Source: Paracyclopina nana
Lineage: Eukaryota; Arthropoda; Copepoda; Cyclopoida; Cyclopettidae
Direction of reading: 5' to 3'
Length of the DNA stretch: 64,000 nt
Assembly (NCBI GenBank): GCA_019096065.1
Contig: JAGUCH010000004.1
Coordinates: 7,750,001 to 7,814,000 of the forward strand
Shown here: positions 44,148 to 52,900 of the stretch, in pieces
Layout: each line of letters begins with the position of its first letter
How positions within the stretch are numbered: position 1 is the first letter of the stretch
Made by a program: the position numbers and the translations under genes
The notes under the pieces: generated by a model
The model's input: only the letters and a program-made list of their open reading frames with translations
Told to the model about the DNA's origin: nothing
Databases searched by the model: none

Positions 44148-47100
44148 GTCAAAAAATCACCTAACCAAAGTTCGCAAAAACCACCACATATCTAGTCAAT
44201 TTCGCATAATGTCTGGCAGCGCTGTTTGTGACGCAGCCGCGAAAACAAGCCAGTTTTGGCGCGGCGTAATTTCTCAGCAATTGTTTTTTACGTTCTCGTG
44301 GACAAAAAACTCGTCAAATCAAAGAGGAGAAATTATGGCGGATAAGAAGAGAGGCCATCAAAGAGAAGAGTCAAGCAGCAGCCAGGACGACCTCGGTTGT
44401 CGACCTGGCCCATCGAAAAGGCGAGTGATCTACTATGAGAACACTGGTGAGCGATCCGAGGTGCCGGGCGTGGTGCCAAAAACTGGCGCGGCCGCGACGA
44501 TCGCGGACTGGCAGAAGGACGACGCAGAGGCCATCATGGAGGCCACGGGCATCTTGAACCTCCACTTTTACAACAGGACGGATGTAGGATTGGTCAACAC
44601 CTTTTTAATGTACTACAAAGACCCAGGATGCTTGATTGTCGGTGACCAATGGAACTGGGGCAAGAGAAATGCAGCAGACAACAGGGACGGAGACAAGAGG
44701 CGCAAGGCCAGAAGGCTCGACATTCACCGATGCTACAGGTCGTATGTGTTGCGCGCTCGCGGTTTGTCGCTGCTGGAGTCGATGATGTTTGCTTATGGTC
44801 ATGTTTTTATGGATGTCTTGAAGTTTTACAAGGGCAGCGAGGATGACAGCTTGGACAACCCGCTGAACTTCGTGGATAGAGCAAGATGCTGGCTCACGGC
44901 GGAGGCTTTGGGCAAGTACATCGAGAAGACAGTGGAGGACGCTGGTTTCGAGAAATCAGTACTGCAGTCGATCGAATCTCAGGGGCTGCAAATACCGCAA
45001 ATCATAAGGCTGTATGAAGATCATCAAGTCGACAATGTCCTTGTGGTGGACAGGGTGAGCACCAGGTTCACCATGGCGGAGCTCAAGATGTTGGCGGACA
45101 ACGCAGCGTTGCCTGCGAACGCGATCACTGATGATCTTCGAGTGCTGGAGTCAGCCAATGAAGCGGTGCACAAGGCAATGGAAACAAGAGCCATGATATA
45201 CACCTCACTATTGCGAGTGAAAGGCCCAGCGATGTTAGCTGTGGAAGAGGCCGACCTCGGTTGTCGGCCTCAGACACAGCAGGAAGAAGAAGCCCACCAG
45301 GAAGAAGAGGAGCAATATCAGGAGGAATATGAGGAGCAGCAAGAAGAGCACCAAGAAGAGCAGCCGCCCACAATTGCCGTCGGGGAGACTGTGGAGGATG
45401 AGCCGATTGCGATGGCCGGGCTGGAGGCCAGCACTCAAGTAGAGCCACATGATTTCGAGTCACCAAGCAGAGGCATCCCGGCTGGATATGAAGAGGAGCT
45501 GGCGGAGGATCTGGCAGACAGAGCGCCAGTGCTGAAGAGCCAACTCAAACCAGGTGGCCGAACATTGGCGCCAGATGCAGACTATATGAAAAATTTCGGC
45601 AAGCCAAGCAAGTCATGTCCGGAACTTGTCTGCGGCGAGCTCATGGGCCTCGAGTCAACAAGGAAGGGCAGATGTGACGTCATGACGTGTGCGGCCAGGG
45701 TCGAGTTTGGCCCCGAAGAGTGCACGTCGCCGACAATGCGAGTTCCAGTCAAAATCTCAGTCACCCAGGCGTTGACGAGGGCGTCCATGGAGGCCAAAAG
45801 TCGATATGACTTGACGAGCAAGCAAGTGAGGTCGGTCCTGATTTATGGCCTCACGAGGACGACAAACTCGAGGACTAGCAATAACTGGGGTGAGTCACTT
45901 TTTCGTCTTAAAAGAAATAATTTCTTTGAGGACATTGAGAACCATGGATTTATGACGGTCGACTGCGAGGGCTTCAGCACGTTCGTCAGGGATAAATATG
46001 CTGACTTATATGGAGCCAATCATGGGCAGTGGCAGAATATGACGTCATACGTGCACATGGGATCCCCGGGGGGCATTGCCTGCGGGGTGAGAGTGGCCTT
46101 CGTGGGGTCACGATTTCTTGGGAGGGAGCTCCCTGCTGAGATCAAAAACCTGCTCGAGTCGCCGAAAATCTGCAAGCTTGGCTTTGGCATTGATGGCGAT
46201 TTGAAGAGACTTCGGTATTTGGGAGTACGCCTGCAAAACTGGGTCGACGCTAGTCACTTGAACAAGATTCTGGAGCCAGCGAGCGATGTGGGTAAATGGC
46301 AGGCGATGAGGCTGTTGGAGCATGCTATCAAGAAGCCCAATTGGAAAGACGATCACTACGGTGGATTCGTTGATGAATACAGCCCAGAGATCATGTACTA
46401 TGACAGAGCCGATCAGTTTGTGCCGTTTGCCCTGTTGTTGAAGGTGGCGGCGATGCTGGGGCAGCGTGAGGGGCTGCAGAGCGAAGACAACGTGCATCAG
46501 TACGCCATCCAGGTGTTGGCCCTGCTGAGAGGATGCCCAGTGAGGGCTGGCGGTAGAAGAACTGACCTCCTTCCCGACCTCGGTTGTTGGGAAGGAACAG
46601 TGACGCTACTGCGCGAAGAATCGAGGCTGTATAACTCACTGAGACAGTCGCTGGTCAACGTGAGGGAATTTGAGTTTGTCTTCCCTCTGAACAAAGCAGC
46701 CTTTGTCACGCTCGACGCGGATGATCTCAACGAGGCGGCTGAACTAGCAGGGGCCCATGTCAATGAGCTGCACTTAGCCCATTTGGTACAACCAGCCTGG
46801 GAGAAGTTGCTTGGAGCCACTGCTGGGTCGGCTAATCTGTCGACGTTTCCACATGCATGCTCCATGTGTGGCTCTTATGATCATAAGGTGTCTGACTGTT
46901 TGGAATTGGAATTGGAGTGCAAGATGCCATTTTGCAAGGCGGCAGGCCACGTGTCAAAAGTGTGCCCGTCAGCGTTGTGGGTGTGCGAGCTGTGCGATGG
47001 TCGAGGCCATAGTGCGGAGCACCACAAAAAGCATGACGTGGTGCAAATTCATGCCGCAGTGCGCCTCAGCCAGTTTTTGCACTGCATGGCGGTCAAATGT

Positions 47101-47166
47101 TTGGATCGCAACGCGAAGCTGCTCGTGTCTGAGTGTGCAAACCGCTACAGCATCTACTATGCCTAA
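44134..47166 (+). CDS. Second ORF: DEDDy 3'-5' exonuclease with three zinc knuckles
   Basis: 1010 residues; the first ATG overlaps the Gag-Pol stop in ATGGAAAGCAGTAA, in another frame. An internal ATG at 44335 (MADKKRGHQ) gives a more natural start, with the stretch before it perhaps untranslated or spliced. Residues 68-370 are unrecognised. A Glu/Gln-rich linker (about 381-410) follows. The exonuclease lies near 600-790, with D610 and E612 in VDCEG, D689 in FGIDGDLKRL, and Y756 with D760 in YDRAD: all the metal ligands of the RNase D/WRN/MUT-7 type. From residue 909 come CX2CX4HX4C, CX4CX4HX4C and CX2CX4HX4H knuckles. No signal peptide or membrane segment is seen, so it is not an envelope protein. 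Exonuclease ORFs of this type have been reported in bdelloid rotifer LTR and Penelope-like elements. Confidence 0.88.
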   Translation: MESSKSKNHLTKVRKNHHISSQFRIMSGSAVCDAAAKTSQFWRGVISQQLFFTFSWTKNSSNQRGEIMADKKRGHQREESSSSQDDLGCRPGPSKRRVIYYENTGERSEVPGVVPKTGAAATIADWQKDDAEAIMEATGILNLHFYNRTDVGLVNTFLMYYKDPGCLIVGDQWNWGKRNAADNRDGDKRRKARRLDIHRCYRSYVLRARGLSLLESMMFAYGHVFMDVLKFYKGSEDDSLDNPLNFVDRARCWLTAEALGKYIEKTVEDAGFEKSVLQSIESQGLQIPQIIRLYEDHQVDNVLVVDRVSTRFTMAELKMLADNAALPANAITDDLRVLESANEAVHKAMETRAMIYTSLLRVKGPAMLAVEEADLGCRPQTQQEEEAHQEEEEQYQEEYEEQQEEHQEEQPPTIAVGETVEDEPIAMAGLEASTQVEPHDFESPSRGIPAGYEEELAEDLADRAPVLKSQLKPGGRTLAPDADYMKNFGKPSKSCPELVCGELMGLESTRKGRCDVMTCAARVEFGPEECTSPTMRVPVKISVTQALTRASMEAKSRYDLTSKQVRSVLIYGLTRTTNSRTSNNWGESLFRLKRNNFFEDIENHGFMTVDCEGFSTFVRDKYADLYGANHGQWQNMTSYVHMGSPGGIACGVRVAFVGSRFLGRELPAEIKNLLESPKICKLGFGIDGDLKRLRYLGVRLQNWVDASHLNKILEPASDVGKWQAMRLLEHAIKKPNWKDDHYGGFVDEYSPEIMYYDRADQFVPFALLLKVAAMLGQREGLQSEDNVHQYAIQVLALLRGCPVRAGGRRTDLLPDLGCWEGTVTLLREESRLYNSLRQSLVNVREFEFVFPLNKAAFVTLDADDLNEAAELAGAHVNELHLAHLVQPAWEKLLGATAGSANLSTFPHACSMCGSYDHKVSDCLELELECKMPFCKAAGHVSKVCPSALWVCELCDGRGHSAEHHKKHDVVQIHAAVRLSQFLHCMAVKCLDRNAKLLVSECANRYSIYYA
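44381..44409 (+). other. Conserved-loop hairpin 3
   Basis: Arms GCCAGGACGAC (44381-44391) and GTCGACCTGGC (44399-44409) pair at 10 of 11 positions (one A-A mismatch) around loop CTCGGTT. In frame as Asp-Leu-Gly-Cys from residue 86 of the second ORF, in its disordered N-terminus. Confidence 0.85.
45247..45271 (+). other. Conserved-loop hairpin 4
   Basis: Arms GAGGCCGAC (45247-45255) and GTCGGCCTC (45263-45271) pair perfectly over 9 bases around loop CTCGGTT. In frame as Asp-Leu-Gly-Cys from residue 374, at the start of the Glu-rich linker. Confidence 0.88.
46568..46596 (+). other. Conserved-loop hairpin 5
   Basis: Arms TCCTTCCCGAC (46568-46578) and GTTGGGAAGGA (46586-46596) pair over 11 positions, one of them G-U, around loop CTCGGTT. 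The G-U replaces the G-C seen in the other four cores. In frame as Asp-Leu-Gly-Cys from residue 815, between exonuclease and zinc knuckles. Confidence 0.86.
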
Positions 47167-47241
47167 ACGAAGACGACGGTGGAAACATTTTAGTGATGAA
47201 AGAAAACCATTTCAGTGATCAGTCGTGCTCAGATAGATCCC

Positions 47242-47250
47242 AGGGGAGAC
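47242..47250 (+). promoter_or_regulatory. Polypurine tract
   Basis: AGGGGAGAC ends at the base before the TG of the 3' LTR, where plus-strand DNA priming is expected. Its GGGGAGAC core matches the three leader repeats. Confidence 0.75.
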
Positions 47251-47468
47251 TGTTGTCTGGCTCCCGCCAGTGTTTGTATTGTGATGCTATCTTACCCGAG
47301 CTCGACCTATATTTCGATCTGTCATGTTTTGATTTATTCAGTACGATTAGAGATTTCACGAGTGATAGTTGAATAAAGTCGACTAGTACTTAGAAATCGC
47401 ATCGGCTCTTTTAGTTCGTGACTTTATTCATCGGTTTTATAGACGGACAAGCTTCTGAGCTTTCCACA
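47251..47468 (+). repeat. 3' LTR
   Basis: Identical to the 5' LTR over 218 bases. Sense AATAAA lies at 47372-47377. On the minus strand an AATAAA at 47423-47428 lies downstream of the primase gene and could serve it. Confidence 0.95.
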
Positions 47469-47473
47469 CAATG
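47469..47473. repeat. Target site duplication, right copy
   Basis: CAATG directly after the 3' LTR, identical to 37161-37165. Confidence 0.88.
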
Positions 47474-47560
47474 AGCCTGAAAAGACTGCAGAGCTTTCTA
47501 ACAAAAGGACCTCTCCAGATTAGGAGATGAATTCGCCAAGTAATATAGTAAGCTATTTCA

Positions 47561-49223
47561 TCATTTATACATGTGCACTCGTTCCGTTTTCAAGTTGGCT
47601 CTAGCTGCATTCGAACTATTGGTAGTCCCACCCTTGGGCCCACCGTGGACACTTTCTTGGTAATACTGGTTCGGATGCTCTGTCATGGGAGTGGACAACT
47701 CTTGAGCACCGCCCTTGCTTGCAAACTTGAACTGCATAGCACATGCTTTTTGAAAATGGCCTTCCTTGGCAGTATTCATGACCTGGTTCAAGGCCTCGCC
47801 TTCAAGTCCACTTTGAACAAGCAATTGCCGAAGGCTGTCAGGGTCGTGATGTCGGTAAGGACATCCATGATTTTCTCCAGGGCCAACACTCTCATTGATG
47901 ATCCGCATGCAATTCCAAGGAGCCCAGTTGACTTTCTTGCCCTCTTTGCCATAATTGTACCGGATGCCATAGGTGTACTCCTTGTCGAACTTGTCAGCAT
48001 CCACGTGGGACTGGGTGAACTCTCCGCGAAAGAACCGAATGGCATCGTCCATGGACAGGCCAATGCCCTTGAGAAAGAGTCCATATTGCAGCCTGGCCTT
48101 GTACTTCAAATGATGCGTCTTGTCCAATGCTGACTGCATTGCTCTCATGCAAAGAGGAAAAGCACCACGTGCGTTCAAAGGCTTGATCTGCTCAGGCTGG
48201 ATGGAATCCGTGTTGCCATCAGTAGTGTAGTCCGCACCTGTGTAACGTTTGTCCAACTCCGAGAGCATTTTGATCAACCGGTCGTCCTCGTCCAGATTAG
48301 GCAGGATCTTGGCTGTCAAGGCCACATTTTGGGTGAGCAGGCTTTTGAATTGGAAGATGAGCAAATGCTGCAGGTCAGTCACGTGCACGTAGCACATGCC
48401 TTTGAAGAGGAAAACTTTCCGGGCTCGCACCAAGTCAAAGGCCTCGGTGAACTTGACCCGATAGTACTTGTCCACTTGCACATTGGCAGGAGTGACAAAG
48501 GATTTCCTGTATGTGGAGTTCATGGTTGCTGCCAACTGTGGACGAATGCTCTCTATGGATTTGGGGTCAGCCAATTCAAAGCCCAAATTGAAGGTTTTCA
48601 CCAGACTGTCCAAGCTGTCAGTTTGCATATGACAACGAAACCTAGAAATACTCTTAGTATAACGATGAACGGGTAATGAAGAATCCAGTTTTTTACCGGA
48701 AGGCGTCAACTTCTTGGGAGATGAACCACCTACGCAAATCATCAGTTCTGCAATATGCCAGCCGCAGTATGAAGTGTGACATGTAATCCTTGGCTCTGTT
48801 GAACAGATGAGAATTGTTTCTAGCTTCATTTGTATTTTTTAATAGCTCTCTGGGGTTTGAGCTTTCTGTCGTGTCGGTCTTGATAAAATAGGATAGCGCA
48901 TTGGCGGTCAAATCGGCCTTGATGCTGCTCACCCAAGCCTCGTCTTTTTTCATGCTCGCGTGTTTTTCGATGATGCGCAAAAATCGCAGCCTTTCCATGG
49001 CCAAAGTTTCCATGGATTCGAGGCGAATGTCACAACCAGGTGGGTGGATGTAAAAGTTCAGCTCTGAGGGAAACCTCTCCTTCAGTTCATCAACATTCAT
49101 AGTTTCGAAGCTATTCGGGGCGCACTTGTCTCTTGCAGTTCTCCGCGTTGACCGAGCGGAATGTGTTCCAGGCGTTGACCCTCCACCCACACGGGATTTC
49201 GGCAAAGTTCCCAAAAACGACAT
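47561..49223 (-). CDS. PRIM2: DNA primase large subunit (p58)
   Basis: Exons 49223-48697 and 48641-47561 (55-base intron, GT-AG, Arg176 split) give 535 residues; human PRIM2 has 509. With PRIM1 and DNA polymerase alpha it makes the RNA primers of nuclear DNA replication. The N-terminal half is the helical region that contacts PRIM1 (NFYIHPPGCDIRLESMETLA). The C-terminal half holds the 4Fe-4S domain, with C340 (FPLCMRAM), C420 (APWNCMR), C436 (HGCPYRHHD) and C476 (KACAMQFKF). The spacing of 80, 16 and 40 is nearly that of human (80, 17, 40). The tail is polar. The retrotransposon inserted 88 bases beyond the stop, in what should be the 3' UTR, and no AATAAA lies in the remaining 87 bases. Confidence 0.96.
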
Positions 49224-49922
49224 GGTTCTACGACAACTTTTCCCGAATGAAAGTCAGATTCTTGATTCTTGATGGCCGATAAGTAATGATCTTTTTTTGC
49301 ACCAAGCGATTTCGCGGGTTTTATGAACGAAGAAAAATACAAATAAAAGCCTGGGTGTGTAAATAACTTATCCGTCAAATTAGCATGGGAAAAGCCATAT
49401 ATCGGTTATTTTGAGGACTGAAAAAGCCGTAAAGAAAAATTTCAGAAATGAAAGCAAACAAGTATTTCTAAGGTTAATTTTAAGATTCAAGTTTTTTATT
49501 GAGAAAAAACGATAAAAGTTTAGATTGAATGGTTTGCATTTGGGTTGCATTCGATATTATAAGAAAGCATTTATTTTAATCAAATTATGAAATTCAGGGT
49601 CAAGACGAAAAATGACGAGAATTGACAAGCAGAATGGGGTCTTTTTTCGAACTCTGTATTCTTGCATCACTCACTCAGCTCGGTGTCATTCCGCAGAGGG
49701 AATTTTTCAGCATTGGCAGCAGCCGCGGAAGATTTGCTCTCCGGCTTTCTCTTAACAGCAGTGACTACTACTCGAGTGGCAGCGGCTCATAAAGGTTGAG
49801 GACAAATTACTGGTACCGCTTGATCTTGCCAGCGAGCTGCCAGACGAAAGCCAGTGCTGCTACTGCTGTTGAATTTGGTCATCATCATTCGCAATTGCCA
49901 ACTTGTTGTCCGGACATCGGAA
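49224..49922. promoter_or_regulatory. Divergent region between PRIM2 and the E2 gene
   Basis: 699 bases between head-to-head starts. The word TCCGTCAAAT is at 49370-49379. The right part, from about 49660, is less AT-rich and is probably 5' UTR of the E2 gene; it keeps an in-frame upstream ATG at 49854. No TATA box is evident. Confidence 0.35.
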
Positions 49923-52900
49923 ATGTCCCTCGACGAGGACGAGGCCATGGATACGTCATCGCCCCGGGGGTCAACCAGCGCCGCAGACGACACAACTCTC
50001 GTTGACGAGTACAACGTTTGGCGACAAACGGACCGACAGAGCATCAAATTGAGAGAGGTACGTGAACTCCGCCACTTCATCTTTCTCAATTTTGCATCCT
50101 TTGATATCGCAACGCTTGAAAGTGATTCGCTCTCTTTAAATTCCCTTATCATTGTTGTTGTCTGGCTGCGTTCCCGCGAAGTCATTTCGCGAGTTTTTCA
50201 TGATGGGAAACAAAAAAAATTATACTTTTTAAATGTTCCGTCAAATGGGGAGAGGTGAATGTCATGCAGTGAAACCGACCTGATTTTCAGACGCTCACCG
50301 ACGAGGATGGGAAAACGTCTCTGAAATTCAGCATTGAGGCGTCAGAGCAGAAATTCACCCTTCATTGTCCCTCCCTGTACCCGAATTACGGGAGTGATGA
50401 CAACTTTTTCGTCGAAGCCGACGACGGACTCCAGCTATGGTGCAACGCTCTGAACGAGTACTTGCTCGACAGCGGTGCTCAGCTGTCCCTGTCGGAGATC
50501 TTGAACAAAGGCCTCTCTTTATACAGCGCTGCGGACGCCAGAGCTCGCTCAAGAGAGGTGTCGACCAGCAGTAATTTGATCGACTCCGAAGATGAGTTGG
50601 AGGAGATTGGGGACATCGATGAAGAGGAGGACTGTCACGGCGATGACGACCAATTGGAGGACATCCTGGATCATGACCTCAATTGGGAGCTGGAGATCGC
50701 TCGCAGGAAGAAACGTTGGAAGAAGAAGGAAGCCTTGATCAGGGCTGAGAAGCAGAAACACTCTGAAGAGGATCGATCCATGCAGCAACTTTATCACGAC
50801 CCATCCATTAAATGCAGACAACCAAAGCAGGTGATCATCTTTTTCAAAGTCATGCTAAAAGACTCGGTTAAATTATGCAGGACATTTTGCAGGTATTCAG
50901 CACCGATGCTGCATCCGGCATCCTGATCAATGATCTCGTCAAGATCATGGTGCAAAAGTCAGTGACAGGCATTGACGCCGACACCATTGATGACAACATC
51001 TTTCAGTGGAACGTCAAAATCAAGAACTTCGCATCGTCCAACAAGTACAGCACCATTATAAATCTCATTATTCTTTATTTTCGTCATCATGGTAAATTTT
51101 AATTGCAGCCTTCTTGAGCGTGATTTCGAGGACCTCAAATCCAAGTTCGGCTATGACTACATTGAGTTGCAGTTGGACTTTTCAATGGATCTGTACCCCT
51201 TTTTCCCGCCCCTGGTCAAGGTGATTCGCCCGAGGCTGCAAGGCTCCATGATGCTCCGGGTTACAACGATGGAGATCCTCAAGTTATCCCATTGGAACCC
51301 GGCAAGGTTCATGATGTCCGTGCTGGTCGACATCAAGGCCTTTCTCCAGACCTGGGCGCGTTTGGACGTGCGCTCCGAGCGCAACGACCGCTCAAGATAT
51401 CCTGATGGTGCTTACATCGACATCGAACATCATCTTCTAAGGCTGGCTCTGGTGAGTATTTTAATTTTAATGTAAATAAATAATTTTGAAATGGCTTCTC
51501 CAAATTTTTGATGAAAAATCCAGGTAACTGTTTTTCTGGGCGCCATCAATAACGACGACACTATTGCGAGAGTTGCATTTGCGTCGACACTTTTGCGAGA
51601 GATGTTTTAATGTCGACATTTTTTTTTACTACATGATGTTTTTACATCGACACTTTTGTGAGAGTTGCTTTTGTGTCGAAATACCAATGTAATATTAGCA
51701 TAGACACATCATGCATTAATGTCGACACCTCATGCTTCTATGTCGACAAACCATGCTTTAGCGTAGACAGAATTTGGAGCTATTTTGGTAAATTGTAAAA
51801 TCATTTTTCAGATTCTGACTTTGGACTCAGTCTTTTGGTAACAAAATCCATTCTGCTCCATTAAAAAAGTCTTGTTTTTTCATTATTTCTCTGAGATATT
51901 TTTTCCCAAAATATCAGTTATAATAAAAAAGTAAACCTAGCCTAAGATTTTACTTCCTCTATGAAAAAAATGCTAAAACAGTCAAATATGCAGTAACCTA
52001 TTATAATGCTGATGTGTGTTGACAAAAAAATATCTTTTGTCGACGCTAAGGCGTCCGGTGTCGACATTAAAAGAACATGTTCAAACCTGTCGACTTTATT
52101 GTATGCCCGGATGTCGAGATTAAAACAACTATGACAAAAGTGTCGTCTTAAGTGAATGCCCGATGTCGACGCTAATGCGACTCACTCATTCGACGTAAAA
52201 ACAACTCTAAATTCGACGTTATTGTGCTCACCCGTTTTTCTAATGCTACTTGACTTTTGATCAATTTGTAAGCAGCCTTTGAAAAATTGATTGATGGTTT
52301 ATTCAATCATGAAAGTCTTGCATCACGAAGATTACTGTAACTGAGATTAATTTGGGTAAAATGGCTTGACACTGTGTGAAACCTTAAAAACTAAAAGTGG
52401 AAAACTACCCATGCATGCTGAAACATTTCATCTTATAAAAATCGCCTTGAAATTTCCTGCTTACTCTCTCTTCATTTTTCCGCTTTAAAATAAGCAGAAA
52501 TTATGAAGATTATTGATCACTTTTCACCTTTTTTTGCACATTAGACCTTATGTAACGGAATGCTTGTTTTCCTTGCTAGGTGAGTGAGGTTGTGCCGAGA
52601 GCCAACAAAAAGTACGTGACAAGCCCAATCGCAAAAGTGACGCTGCCAGCGAGTGCAATAGACGGGCCTTCGTCCTCTTCGACCTTGGGGGCCTCCTCAT
52701 GTATCATCCCTCCAGAATTGATCTCCGAAGCTCCTCATCATCATCAGCAGCAGCAGTCAGCTGCGGATGCCCCTCCGTTGTCCCCGGGAGCAGCATTGGC
52801 TCAAAAAGACGAGAAGAAGAAGGAGGAGAAGAAGTCCAAGTCCAAGTCCAAGTTCAGCCTGTTTGGCATGAACAAGGACAAGGAGAGCAGCGAGGAGAAG

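Larger units (their letters stand above)
37166..47468 (+). mobile_element. Complete, young BEL/Pao LTR retrotransposon with an exonuclease ORF
   Basis: 10,303 bases bounded by identical 218-base LTRs (TGTTG...CCACA) and a CAATG target duplication. In order: 5' LTR, primer-binding site, leader with three ACGGGGAGAC repeats, a 2159-codon gag-pol ORF, a 1010-codon second ORF overlapping it by 14 bases, polypurine tract, 3' LTR. The order protease-RT-RNase H-integrase and the BEL-type knuckle set (CX2C, then CX2CX3GRH, then HHTKLH) place it in BEL/Pao. Both ORFs are intact and LTR divergence is zero, so it may still be active. It sits in the interval between the unknown gene and PRIM2, 88 bases from the PRIM2 stop codon. 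Confidence 0.95.

Noticed and set aside
44134-47166. Second ORF as an envelope glycoprotein
   Set aside because: No signal peptide, no membrane segment and no furin-like site; exonuclease motifs and zinc knuckles are present instead.
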